Assembly: GCA_020073085.1 (NCBI GenBank)
Contig: JAIQFV010000015.1
Location: 1-64,000 of the forward strand
Direction: 5' to 3'
DNA: 64,000 bases
Origin: Terriglobia bacterium
GTDB taxonomy: Bacteria; Acidobacteriota; Terriglobia; JAIQFV01
How positions within the stretch are numbered: position 1 is the stretch's first letter; each line of letters opens with the position of its first letter. Positions 26,854 through 34,910 of this stretch are shown piece after piece. Under the pieces are notes generated by a model. That model was not told the DNA's origin. It was given only the letters and a program-made list of their open reading frames with translations, and ran no database searches. Both the position numbers and the translations under genes were made by a program.

Positions 26854-27498
26854 ATGTCCAATGGAACAAAGAGCACGTGGCAAATGATTCAGATTCCGGC
26901 AGTGATCACGGTGGTCATCACGCTCCTGCGTCTTATCGGTGAGCTCCAACACTGGTCGCCCCGGTTCTTCAATCCCGATCCTGGGGGGCCAGGAGCGATC
27001 GTCGGGATCGTTTGGCTGGTTCCGATTTTTGGAATCTATTTTGCAATGAAGCTTGCCCAGCAGGAGGGTGGTCCTGAAAGCAAAGGGAAAGCCATCGGAT
27101 TGCAGGTGGTTGGATTTGTGATCATAGTTGGGGCAGGTTTCGTGGGATTCAAGTTCAAATGGGAATACATCAGCTATATCCTGATGATGGTGAGCTGGAT
27201 TGTCTTCGGAATGGCCTGGGGGAGCCTGGCGAGAACACTGTTCGCTTATGGTTTTGCGGCACGTATCCCGGTCGTCATCGTCATGGCCATCGCAATTTGG
27301 AACAATTGGAACACTCACTACAGCGCCTTTCCGCCGGGTGATTTCCCTTACACAACCTTCGCGGGAAAATTCTGGCATGGCGCTGTCCTGCCGCAGCTCA
27401 TCTTTTGGATCACATTTACGCTCGCGGTGGGTGGGCTGTTTGGCATTGTCACCTCGTTCTTTGTCCGTAAACCGGCCATCGTCAATCAGGCGGCATGA
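26854..27498 (+). CDS. six-pass membrane protein of unknown function
   Basis: A 214-residue protein. The frame is open from 26731, but the ATG at 26854 has a good ribosome binding site (AGGGAGGAAG) and the upstream part does not look like protein. Six hydrophobic segments are visible: residues about 9-27, 47-66, 77-98, 103-127, 133-150 and 179-203. There are no recognisable catalytic motifs; conserved-looking features are NNWNTHYSAFPPGDFPY in a loop and HGAVLPQLIFW. I do not recognise the family. It is upstream of the octaheme cytochrome gene on the same strand, but the gap of 418 bases makes a shared operon uncertain. Confidence 0.75.
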   Translation: MSNGTKSTWQMIQIPAVITVVITLLRLIGELQHWSPRFFNPDPGGPGAIVGIVWLVPIFGIYFAMKLAQQEGGPESKGKAIGLQVVGFVIIVGAGFVGFKFKWEYISYILMMVSWIVFGMAWGSLARTLFAYGFAARIPVVIVMAIAIWNNWNTHYSAFPPGDFPYTTFAGKFWHGAVLPQLIFWITFTLAVGGLFGIVTSFFVRKPAIVNQAA

Positions 27499-27916
27499 CT
27501 CACAGCCAGGCCTTGGCCCACTGGGCAAATTGGTTATTGCACTGAATCTGAGAAGATCATTTCAGCACCGTCCCCACTGAGCCCGGGGTTCCCCCCCGGA
27601 CTAGCCTGGGGAGACCTAAGTCACAGCATCACTCCGACAAATCGTCGAAGATAGGTTGCGGTCTTCGTTCGATGTTGTCCATAACCGATGCACGCCGTCA
27701 CGACGACAAAGGGTACGCCTTGTGTGATGGGGCGAACTCCTGTAATTCTTAGTGGTCGCATGTGCAGCGACACATAATCCAGTCATGGCTGTTCAGCCCG
27801 CCAAAGAGTTTTCACACCCAAGCCATTGACCTGGATTTCTTGGGTTTTGAAGAATTCCTGTCCAATTCCTTTTGAAAACCCGCTCTTCCAAATTGATTTA
27901 TTCCTGCGAGGTCAAT
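27499..27916. other. gap with a possible gene remnant on the minus strand
   Basis: No intact gene. On the minus strand from about 27783 to 27622 a short open stretch reads LDYVSLHMRPLRITGVRPIT, continues GVPFVVVTACIGYGQHRTKT and ends with a stop; it looks protein-like but has no credible start or recognised family and may be the 3' remnant of a lost gene. The leader of the cytochrome gene occupies the last part. Confidence 0.35.
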
Positions 27917-29260
27917 ATGAACAAAACATCAAGGAAGCATTGCCGGAGATTTCTCCGGACCATGATGCTCATGCTGGTTGGATCCGTCATTTTCAGTCCC
28001 CTCACCTTTGGGGCTGTGACCAAGACGCATACCACCCCTGCCATTTCCAAGGAAGCCAAGGCCTGTCTGGAGTGTCATAGCAGCTCAACGCCGGGCGTTG
28101 TCGAACAATGGAAGAACAGTGCGCATTATCGAAAGGGGGTGGATTGTTACTCCTGCCACAAGGCCAACGAGAGCGATCCGGCCACGTTCGACCATTATGG
28201 TCAGAAGATCGCCGTCATCGTCACACCCAACTACTGCAATCGCTGCCACCAGCAGGAAGTAAAAGAATTCGAAGTGTCGCACCACGCCATGGCCGCCAGT
28301 TTCATTGGTTCGCTGGATAACGTTTTGGGTGAGGTGGTGGAAGGCGGGGCTGCCGCAGTAAACGGTTGTAAGCAATGCCACGGGTCGACGGTCTCCTACA
28401 AAGGAGGAGGAAAGTTTGATGCCGATACCTGGCCGAACAGCGGCATCGGCCGCATTAATCCTGACGGATCCAAAGGGTCCTGCGCCGCCTGTCATGGCCG
28501 CCACTCGTTTTCTTCGGCCGTGGCACGTCAGCCGGAGAACTGCGGGAAATGCCACATGGGGCCGGACCATCCCCAGATTGAGATCTACAACGAGTCGAAG
28601 CACGGGATCCAGTTCCGCGCCAATATTGCAAAGATGAATCTCGACAAGAAAAAATGGGTGGTCGGGAAGGACTACACCGCCGCTCCCACCTGCGCCACGT
28701 GTCACATGAGCGCCACCGCGACTCAGCCCGTCACGCATGACATCGGCACGCGCATCAGCTGGACGCTGCGACCCGTGGTCTCCATCAAACAGGAAAACTG
28801 GCAGAAACGGCGCGAGTCGATGCAGGAGGTCTGTTCCAATTGCCATGCCACCGGCTGGGTGGAGAATTTCTACAAGCAGTACGACAGCACGGTCGATCTC
28901 TACAACGAAAAATTTGCCAAGCCGGCCAAAGGAATCATGGATAAATTGTATGCGGATGGCAAGCTCACCAAGACGCCGTTCGATGAGCCGCTCGAATGGA
29001 CTTATTACGAGCTCTGGCATCACCAGGGCCGCCGTGCCCGCATGGGCACCGCCATGATGGGACCGGACTACACGCAGTGGCACGGTTTTTTTGAGGTAGC
29101 CAAAACCTTCTACAACGAATTCCTTCCCGAGGCCGAACGCCTGGAGCCTGGCGTGACCGAGAAGGTCCTCGCCAGCGATTTCCACAAGTGGAAGAAGGGG
29201 TTCAGTCCGGCCGATTTACAGAAGATTCTGGATTTCTACAAGGAGAGGTATAAGCAGTAG
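27917..29260 (+). CDS. octaheme c-type cytochrome, hydroxylamine oxidoreductase (HAO)-like
   Basis: A 447-residue periplasmic protein with a signal peptide (residues 1-33, MMLMLVGSVIFSPLTFG) and exactly eight CxxCH haem sites: C50, C77, C107, C151, C189, C209, C259 and C306. Eight haems, this spacing and the C-terminal block TYYELWHHQGRRARMG, then MMGPDYTQWHGFFE place it in the HAO/octaheme nitrite reductase family. In true HAO a C-terminal Tyr cross-links to the catalytic P460 haem; Tyr385 in PDYTQWHG is the candidate here, so both hydroxylamine or hydrazine oxidation and nitrite or hydroxylamine reduction remain possible. The ATG at 27917 (GCGAGGTCAAT upstream) is preferred over an in-frame TTG at 27872. 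No quinone-linked cytochrome partner is next to it. Confidence 0.88.
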   Translation: MNKTSRKHCRRFLRTMMLMLVGSVIFSPLTFGAVTKTHTTPAISKEAKACLECHSSSTPGVVEQWKNSAHYRKGVDCYSCHKANESDPATFDHYGQKIAVIVTPNYCNRCHQQEVKEFEVSHHAMAASFIGSLDNVLGEVVEGGAAAVNGCKQCHGSTVSYKGGGKFDADTWPNSGIGRINPDGSKGSCAACHGRHSFSSAVARQPENCGKCHMGPDHPQIEIYNESKHGIQFRANIAKMNLDKKKWVVGKDYTAAPTCATCHMSATATQPVTHDIGTRISWTLRPVVSIKQENWQKRRESMQEVCSNCHATGWVENFYKQYDSTVDLYNEKFAKPAKGIMDKLYADGKLTKTPFDEPLEWTYYELWHHQGRRARMGTAMMGPDYTQWHGFFEVAKTFYNEFLPEAERLEPGVTEKVLASDFHKWKKGFSPADLQKILDFYKERYKQ

Positions 29261-29269
29261 GAAAAGGCG

Positions 29270-29294
29270 TGGGGCAGACGAGACGTCTGCCCCA
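29270..29294. terminator. hairpin between the cytochrome gene and tRNA-Ser, possible terminator
   Basis: A perfect 11-bp stem TGGGGCAGACG-AGA-CGTCTGCCCCA begins nine bases after the cytochrome stop codon. It has no T tract on either side, so it may act only as an mRNA 3'-end stabiliser or a weak terminator for the converging transcripts. Confidence 0.5.
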
Positions 29295-29308
29295 CAAACT
29301 CACAAATC

Positions 29309-29402
29309 TGGCGGAGAGGGCGGGATTCGAACCCGCGCGGGAGCTTTTGGCCCCCAAACCGCTTTCGAGGCGGCCCCGTTATGACCACTTCGGTACCTCT
29401 CC
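29309..29402 (-). tRNA. tRNA-Ser, anticodon CGA
   Basis: The minus strand gives a 94-base class II tRNA. The acceptor stem is GGAGAGG with CCTCTCC, discriminator G and an encoded CCA; the D-arm region is ACCGAAGTGGTCATAACGGG; the anticodon stem-loop is GCCGC-CTCGAAA-GCGGT (anticodon CGA); there is a long variable arm of the serine type; and the T-arm contains GGTTCGAATCC. It reads UCG codons. It lies between the converging cytochrome and tadA genes. Confidence 0.97.
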
Positions 29403-29469
29403 GTGCCTGCGCGAAGCGCCGATCAAGTTACAACAACCTCTTTCAAAGAACACTCTAGTTTCTCGCGGA

Positions 29470-29979
29470 CTAGCTTCTTTTTCCAGCGAAAAAATTTTTC
29501 ATCAGGGCACGGCATGACTCCTCCCGCACCCCGCGGGTCACCTCGACCTGGTGGTTTAACCTTGGATCAGTCGCCAGATGAAACAAGCTATCCACGGCAC
29601 CCGCTTTCTCGTCGGCGGCGCCGTAAACCAGGCGCCGGATGCGGGCTTGGAGGATGCCTCCTACGCACATGGAACAGGGCTCAATTGTAACATACAGGGT
29701 GGCCCCATTCAGTCGATAGTTCCCAAGGCGGCGACAGGCTTCGCGAAGAGCCAGAATCTCGGCATGGGCCGTTGGATCGTTCAAGGTGATGGGACGATTG
29801 TGGGCGCCTGATATGACCCGTCCTCCCATTTCGATCACGCATCCAACGGGGACCTCCCCTTCCTTCGCCGCGTTGCGCGCCTCTTCCAGGGCCAATGCCA
29901 TGAAGAAATCATCGGAGGGAATTTCCACTTCTGGCGACACTGTTGCCTCTCCCTTGCTCCGTGCGATTCGACGGGCCAT
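29470..29979 (-). CDS. tadA: tRNA-specific adenosine deaminase TadA
   Basis: A 169-residue cytidine/deoxycytidylate-deaminase-fold enzyme. The zinc site is visible as HAEIL (His and catalytic Glu) and PCSMCVG (PCxxC). EVPVGCVIE and the NRPITLNDPTAHAEI block are typical of TadA, which converts adenosine 34 of tRNA-Arg(ACG) to inosine. The frame is open to 30054, but the ATG at 29979 has an AAGGA ribosome binding site and the longer version would translate a repeat tract. It sits just upstream of the tRNA-Ser gene. A general nucleoside deaminase is the alternative but less likely. Confidence 0.9.
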   Translation of the reverse strand: MARRIARSKGEATVSPEVEIPSDDFFMALALEEARNAAKEGEVPVGCVIEMGGRVISGAHNRPITLNDPTAHAEILALREACRRLGNYRLNGATLYVTIEPCSMCVGGILQARIRRLVYGAADEKAGAVDSLFHLATDPRLNHQVEVTRGVREESCRALMKNFFAGKRS

Positions 29980-30024
29980 ACGGTATCCTTCTTTCAAGCA
30001 ATTATAGCACTGGGGGAGAAGTTC

Positions 30025-30368
30025 GAAGTTCTGAAACACCAGTTCAAGGTTCAAAGTTCAAAGTTCAAATCTCGGAGTCCAAAGTCCCAAGTCCAAAGTC
30101 CAAAGTTAAAGAACCAGTTCCAAGTTCAAGGTTCAAAGTTCAAAGTCAAAATCCCCAAACCGACCATCAAATATGGTTCTCACTTCTTCTCTGACTTCCG
30201 ACCTCTGACTTCTGATTTCCGACCTCTGACTTCTGATTTCCGGCTTCTGACTTCTGATTTTCGGCTTCCTGCTTCCGGCCTCTGGCTTCCTTATATTTTC
30301 TCGGGCAACTGGCAACCGAGAACTGAGAACCGACAACTGCCTTCCTGACACCCGACACCTGAAACCTA
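30025..30368 (+). repeat. composite heptad-block element, copy 2 (plus orientation)
   Basis: Blocks in order are GTTCAAA and GTCCAAA heptads (30025-30147), a core with CCCCAAACCGACCATCAAAT (30148-30185), TGACTTC/CCGACCT heptads (30190-30255), CGGCTTC/TGGCTTC heptads (30256-30291), CAACTGG/AACTGAG heptads (30305-30340) and CACCCGACACCTGAAACC (30348-30366). This matches, block for block and in the same order, the element at 24264-24624 read on the minus strand. Across the 46 bases around the core the two copies differ at five positions. It lies between the divergent tadA and molybdoenzyme genes and so contains their upstream regions. Confidence 0.85.
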
Positions 30369-30447
30369 TCGTCATCTTCAGAATAAACGTTGTCACTCAC
30401 TTTTCCACGGCGCTATACTACGCAGATCCACCATAAGGAGAATTCCG

Positions 30448-30912
30448 ATGTCTCCCATTACCTTCACCTTGAACGGAAAAAAGCAGACAGTTGATGTCAG
30501 CCCCGAGATGCCGTTGCTCTGGGTATTGCGCGATACGCTGGGTTTGACTGGAACCAAGTATGGCTGTGGGATGGCATTGTGCGGCGCTTGCACGGTCCAT
30601 CTGGAGGGGGACGCCATCCGTTCCTGTGTGACGCCCATCTCCGAGGTTGCCGGGAAGAAGGTCGTCACAATCGAAGGACTCTCGCCCGAGAACAGCCACG
30701 TGCTTCAGAAAGCGTGGATTGCTGAAGAGGTGCCACAATGCGGCTACTGCCAGCCGGGGCAGATCATGAATGCCGCCGCGCTGCTGGCCAAGACACCGCA
30801 CCCTTCTGATGCCGACATCAATTCGGCCATGTCGGGCAACATCTGCCGCTGTGGAACCTATCAGCGGATTCGCAGTGCCATTCATCGTGCGGCGGGCGGA
30901 GGTGCGAAATGA
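30448..30912 (+). CDS. isoquinoline 1-oxidoreductase-like alpha subunit, 2x[2Fe-2S] protein
   Basis: A 154-residue electron-transfer subunit. The plant-type cluster ligands are C40, C45, C48 and C60 ([11 protein letters not shown]), and the second cluster ligands are C98, C101, C133 and C135 ([10 protein letters not shown] and NICRCG). The ribosome binding site is TAAGGAG. It overlaps the large-subunit gene by four bases (ATGA). Together they form the small and large subunits of a xanthine-dehydrogenase-family molybdoenzyme lacking the FAD subunit, which usually passes electrons to a cytochrome. Confidence 0.92.
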   Translation: MSPITFTLNGKKQTVDVSPEMPLLWVLRDTLGLTGTKYGCGMALCGACTVHLEGDAIRSCVTPISEVAGKKVVTIEGLSPENSHVLQKAWIAEEVPQCGYCQPGQIMNAAALLAKTPHPSDADINSAMSGNICRCGTYQRIRSAIHRAAGGGAK

Positions 30913-33035
30913 ACACGACTTCCAAGATGACTCGTCGAAATTTCATAAAAGCCGGGACGCTGGCAGGCACCGGTCTTATCGTCGCCTTCTACTTGCCCTC
31001 CGGCCGCGAACTGGACACTTCCCTCGATGCGGCGGACGGCTCGTTTGCCCCCAATGCTTTTCTGCAAATCGAACCTTCCGGCAAAATCACGGTGTGGGTG
31101 ACCAAGTCGGAAATGGGACAGGGGGTTCAGACTTCCCTCCCGATGCTGGTTGCAGAAGAACTGGAAGCCGATTGGTCCACCATCCACATCAAGCAGGCCG
31201 ACTCCAATCCCAAATATGGGGATCAAGGAACAGGGGGCAGCGAGAGCATCCGCACGATGTGGACCCCGCTCCGCAAGGCGGGCGCCACGGCGCGTGCGAT
31301 GTTGATTACAGCGGCCGCACAGACATGGGCCGTCGATAAGTCGACGTGCAGGGCCGAGAAGGGCATGGTCATTCACGGGCCGAGCGGACGGAAGCTCGGT
31401 TATGGCGCGCTGGCTGAAAAAGCTTCGAAGTTGCCGGTCCCGACCACGGTTCCCTTAAAGGACCCCAAGGATTTCCGAATCCTCGGCAAGAAGGTGCCCC
31501 GACTCGACACCGGCATCAAAGTGGATGGCAAGGCGGTGTTTGGACTGGATGTTCGAGTCCCTGGCATGCTCTATGCGACCCTTGCTCGATGTCCTGTTTT
31601 TGGCGGTAAGGTGGCGAGTTTTGACGCCTCCAAGGCCAAGGCGATCCAGGGGGTCCGCGATGTGATCAAGGTTCGCGACGGGATCGCCGTCATTGCTGAG
31701 AACACATGGCTGGCGATGGAGGGGCGCCGGGCGTTGGAGATCAAGTGGGACGAGGGTCCTAACACCGGGGTGAGCAGCCCCAGCATCACCAAACTGTTTG
31801 CGGATCAGTTCAAGCAAGCCGGGCTGGTGGCGCGCAAAGTGGGGGATGCCGACGCCGCGCTGAAGAGCGCGCCGAACATCCTCGAGTCCATGTTTGAATT
31901 CCCTTACCTTGCTCACGCCACCATGGAACCGATGAATTGCACTGCCGACGCCCGTGCTGACCGGTGCGAGATCTGGGCTCCCACACAGTTCCCGTCCTGG
32001 GGGCAGGAACTGGCAGCGGGAGTCGTCGGCCTGAAGCCGGAGCAAGTGAAGGTGCACGTCACGCTGCTGGGTGGAGGCTTCGGCCGCCGCGCCAATCCCG
32101 ATTTCATGGTCCAGGCCGCTGAAATCTCCAAGGCCATCAGTGCTCCGGTCATGTTGGTGTGGACGCGCGAAGACGATATGCAACATGATTTCTATCGCCC
32201 GACCTCCGCTCAACTCCTTCGTGCCGGGATCGACAGCAAGGGTCTTCCGGTGGCCTGGCATCATCACATCCTTGGACCCTCCATCGACGCCCAAATGAAT
32301 CCCAAATTCACGGGTCTGGATAAGGGTGCCGTCGATGTGGCCGCGACCCTTCCCTACACGATCCCCAACATCCATGTGGATTTTTTGAATGTCAACATCC
32401 CCGTGCCGGTGGGTTGGTGGCGCTCGGTGTGGGCTTCGCAGCATGCCTACGCCAACGAATGCTTTCTGGACGAAATTGCCTACGCATCCCGAAGCGATCC
32501 GTACGAGTTCCGCTTGAAATTGCTGGCCAACGAGCCACGGTACAAAGGGGTGTTGAAGCTGGCGGCCACCAAAGCGGGGTGGGGAAAGAAACTTCCCGTA
32601 GAAAGGGGAATGGGAATCGCGGTCGCGAAATCCTTTGGCACCTATGTGGCCCAGGTTGCAGAAGTCACGGTGGAATTCAAAAAGGTCACGGTGCATCGTA
32701 TCGTGTGTGCCGTGGATTGTGGACAGTATGTCAACCCCGATACCATTGAAGCGCAGATGCAGAGCGCCATTGTCATGGGACTGACCGCCGCATTGAAGGG
32801 CGAGATTACGATCGACCGGGGCCGGGTCATGCAGGGCAACTTCAATGATTACCCGGTGCTGCGGATGGAAGAAGTGCCGGTCATTGAGACCTACATCGTG
32901 CCGAGCCAGGAAAAGCCCGGCGGGATCGGGGAGCCCGGGCTGCCTCCGGTTGCCCCGGCGGTCGCCAATGCCATCTTCGCCTCCATCGGCAAGCGCATCC
33001 GGAGACTGCCCATTCGCTCGACCTATCCGGGCTGA
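30909..33035 (+). CDS. molybdopterin-dependent oxidoreductase, isoquinoline 1-oxidoreductase beta-subunit type
   Basis: A 708-residue catalytic subunit with a twin-arginine signal ([20 protein letters not shown]), so the complex is exported folded to the periplasm with its small partner. Molybdopterin-binding features are visible: [19 protein letters not shown] near residue 70, [12 protein letters not shown] near 388, and the conserved active-site Glu in [10 protein letters not shown] near 670. Enzymes of this group hydroxylate N-heterocycles or oxidise aldehydes. The substrate here is unknown. No molybdenum-cofactor maturation gene follows. Confidence 0.9.
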   Translation: MNTTSKMTRRNFIKAGTLAGTGLIVAFYLPSGRELDTSLDAADGSFAPNAFLQIEPSGKITVWVTKSEMGQGVQTSLPMLVAEELEADWSTIHIKQADSNPKYGDQGTGGSESIRTMWTPLRKAGATARAMLITAAAQTWAVDKSTCRAEKGMVIHGPSGRKLGYGALAEKASKLPVPTTVPLKDPKDFRILGKKVPRLDTGIKVDGKAVFGLDVRVPGMLYATLARCPVFGGKVASFDASKAKAIQGVRDVIKVRDGIAVIAENTWLAMEGRRALEIKWDEGPNTGVSSPSITKLFADQFKQAGLVARKVGDADAALKSAPNILESMFEFPYLAHATMEPMNCTADARADRCEIWAPTQFPSWGQELAAGVVGLKPEQVKVHVTLLGGGFGRRANPDFMVQAAEISKAISAPVMLVWTREDDMQHDFYRPTSAQLLRAGIDSKGLPVAWHHHILGPSIDAQMNPKFTGLDKGAVDVAATLPYTIPNIHVDFLNVNIPVPVGWWRSVWASQHAYANECFLDEIAYASRSDPYEFRLKLLANEPRYKGVLKLAATKAGWGKKLPVERGMGIAVAKSFGTYVAQVAEVTVEFKKVTVHRIVCAVDCGQYVNPDTIEAQMQSAIVMGLTAALKGEITIDRGRVMQGNFNDYPVLRMEEVPVIETYIVPSQEKPGGIGEPGLPPVAPAVANAIFASIGKRIRRLPIRSTYPG

Positions 33036-33353
33036 TTCACCGCAGAGACGTCGAGCTTTATCATAGAGCTTTGGTAGCCCCGCCTGCGCTTTTTGCCGGC
33101 GGGGGCCTTTCCGATCGTTCGTCCGTCATCGTAGGTTCATACCACACCGCAACGAAATGCCCCCGCTCAAACCGATTTAGTAGCACCGGTCCTGCCTCGC
33201 GGGACGCTTGGGGACTTTGTCCGATGAGTCCGCCCCCCTCATCTCGTAGGACGTCGCGGTAACCTCACTTAAGGTCCCGCTTCAAGCGCGTTGGCAATTA
33301 TTGTTTGCTAAACGCGAAAATGTGAAGGACAGGTCGCTATCCCCTATTTGAGG
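33036..33353. other. intergenic gap, no gene seen
   Basis: About 320 bases between two converging genes. One weak palindromic patch is present near 33090-33105 (TTTTTGCCGGCGGG). I see no terminator with a clear T tract and no RNA gene. Confidence 0.4.
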
Positions 33354-33719
33354 TCAAGAATAAGTCTTCATGCGCGCCTTGTAATACCAGTTAATCAGGA
33401 AAAGGACACCTACCAGGAACAACGGCCCCGGAATTATCAAATAGGCCGACCAATGAAATCGTCCCCAAACCTTCTCGAGATAAAACAGTCCACAGACGGG
33501 GAATAGGATTGCGCCCACCCAATCCCGGTGCCAGGAAATCGCCAGGACGATCAGAATGACAGCGGTCGGGATGAGATGCATCAGCAGGGCCAAGGAAGTC
33601 TTCCAAAAGCCCTGTCCTCCGCCGAATACATCAAGCGCAAAGAGGCTGACAAAAAGCGCAAAAAGAAGACATAGAATCCTCGGGGTCCAGAACAGCAATG
33701 GTCTTGCATGTGTGCTCAT
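33354..33719 (-). CDS. small four-pass membrane protein, unknown function
   Basis: A 121-residue protein with four hydrophobic segments (about residues 9-28, 40-62, 66-84 and 92-113). The ATG at 33719 has AGGAGG eight bases upstream; an in-frame TTG one codon earlier is less likely. The layout resembles small conserved membrane proteins of unknown function in Acidobacteriota (DUF7670-like); I cannot name a function. It is a single gene with no co-directional partner. Confidence 0.72.
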   Translation of the reverse strand: MSTHARPLLFWTPRILCLLFALFVSLFALDVFGGGQGFWKTSLALLMHLIPTAVILIVLAISWHRDWVGAILFPVCGLFYLEKVWGRFHWSAYLIIPGPLFLVGVLFLINWYYKARMKTYS

Positions 33720-33947
33720 CAAGGCCTCCTATCGCCCTCATACCCTATCGATGAATCCCGTTTAAGAACGATGCGACAGGGAAAACTAGAGAAAACAGGA
33801 CACATGTAACGTGCGGGGGAGGTTCGTCGAAGCAGACTCAGAAGAAATTCCAAAATCCAATTGGTCCGCGGCGGATAAAATCCAAACAAAAACCATATTA
33901 CAGGTACCAAACAAAATCCCAACGGGAACGGGTCATCGCACCAGGAT

Positions 33948-34310
33948 TCATTTCGCTTTGAAAGGTTCCACAAGGCGGAGATTGATCATTTTCTTGGCGA
34001 GAGAATAAATGTCTTTCTGGCTTCCGGCTTTGCGAATACCCACAGCGACCACGATGACGACCACCAGTCCCCGGTCGACCCGGTAGATAATTCGGTAGCG
34101 TTGGCCCACCGCTCGGAGACTTCGATAGCCCGCCAACTCTTCGACCAGTGGCTTGCCTTGCTTTTCAAGATCTTCCGCCAATCCATCGATGCGGCTGATG
34201 ATTTTCTCCATAATCCTGCGCTCTGAAATGCCCTTCAGAATTGTCAGGGCGAATGGCGTAATTCTGATTTTGTAGCGCACCCCTAGAGCCTCTTCCTTGC
34301 TTTTTCCCAT
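33948..34310 (-). CDS. RelE/ParE-family toxin
   Basis: A 120-residue protein; the RelE/ParE fold begins at about residue 12 (YKIRITPFALTILKGI). It continues through two helices (LAEDLEKQGKPLVEELAGYR) to the central strands SLRAVGQRYRIIYRVDRGLV and VVVAVGIRKAGSQKDIYSLA. The RYRIIYRV segment holds the basic residues typical of the family. It overlaps the antitoxin gene by 28 bases. RelE types cut ribosome-bound mRNA whereas ParE types inhibit gyrase; the sequence alone does not settle which. An internal GTG at about codon 11 is an alternative start. Confidence 0.85.
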   Translation of the reverse strand: MGKSKEEALGVRYKIRITPFALTILKGISERRIMEKIISRIDGLAEDLEKQGKPLVEELAGYRSLRAVGQRYRIIYRVDRGLVVVIVVAVGIRKAGSQKDIYSLAKKMINLRLVEPFKAK

Positions 34311-34558
34311 GGGATGGTCTTCCCTGCCTCCGCCTCCTTAATTGCCTGGCGCAAAGCGGCCATCTGCTCGTTATCTCCCAGAATCTCCAGGGTCTCAACG
34401 ATCGCCTCGTACAGATCCCACCGCAAGATGGCCAGGACAGTTTCTCCCCGCCGCGTTACCGAGATGGCCCCCGGTCGGCGTTGAAGCCTCTCCGGAAGGC
34501 TGGCCAACTTATTTCGGGCATCGATGATGGCCATCTCAGCAGCTACATCCGTACTCAT
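34283..34558 (-). CDS. Phd/YefM-family antitoxin
   Basis: A 91-residue protein starting MSTDVAAEMAIIDARNKLAS, with a good ribosome binding site (AAGGAGAAG). The N-terminal half has the Phd/YefM pattern (IIDARNKLASLPERL, then AISVTRRGETVLAIL), which binds operator DNA. The C-terminal helices (MAALRQAIKEAEAGKTIPW) would wrap the toxin. It precedes and overlaps the RelE/ParE-like gene, the standard order. Upstream reading-frame extension to 34840 is not protein-like. Confidence 0.85.
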   Translation of the reverse strand: MSTDVAAEMAIIDARNKLASLPERLQRRPGAISVTRRGETVLAILRWDLYEAIVETLEILGDNEQMAALRQAIKEAEAGKTIPWEKARKRL

Positions 34559-34772
34559 TCGCTTCTTCTCCTTTCTCCATGAGGCCGTGCTAGAGACGAT
34601 CCGTACTACGACACGTACGGCAAGGAGTACGCATCTATCAAGACCTTTCTCAGCACCCCACCTAGAACAATGTATGGCCGAGCCCGCTACTCCGAGAGAG
34701 CACAGCGGGGGTGTCATCTTTGTATCGCACACATCGCAAAGAGCGCGATGTATGCGCCACCCACCAAAAAAC

Positions 34773-34838
34773 AAAATTCCAAATTCCAAAGTCCAAAGTC
34801 CAAACAAAACCCAAATTCCAAAATCCAAACAAACCCAC
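34773..34838. repeat. 7-bp-periodic tract (ATTCCAAA / GTCCAAA type)
   Basis: A degenerate heptamer array (AAATTCCAAAGTCCAAAGTC). It matches the first block of the composite elements at 24.6 and 30.05 kb, here without the other blocks. It lies in the gap between the antitoxin promoter region and the 3' end of the gene at 34911. Confidence 0.75.
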
Positions 34839-34910
34839 AATCAACCCCGAGAGATCGAAGTGTGTGGCACTCCATCCGCCCCGCTATAGGTCTGTGTTGA
34901 GAGAAGTCGC

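Noticed and set aside
28085-29185. 366-codon antisense frame in the cytochrome gene
   Set aside because: The sense strand has eight haem motifs and a signal peptide; the antisense frame is composition-driven.
29269-29517. 82-codon frame with ERAGFEPARELLAPKPLSRR
   Set aside because: This is the well-known false protein produced by translating the antisense strand of a tRNA-Ser gene.
24264-30368. composite transposon carrying the cytochrome genes
   Set aside because: No transposase, no target-site duplication visible, and the block includes tRNA-Ser and tadA, so I keep only the weaker claim of bracketing inverted elements.
31455-32696. 413-codon antisense frame in the molybdoenzyme gene
   Set aside because: Shadow frame; the sense gene has a Tat signal and family motifs.
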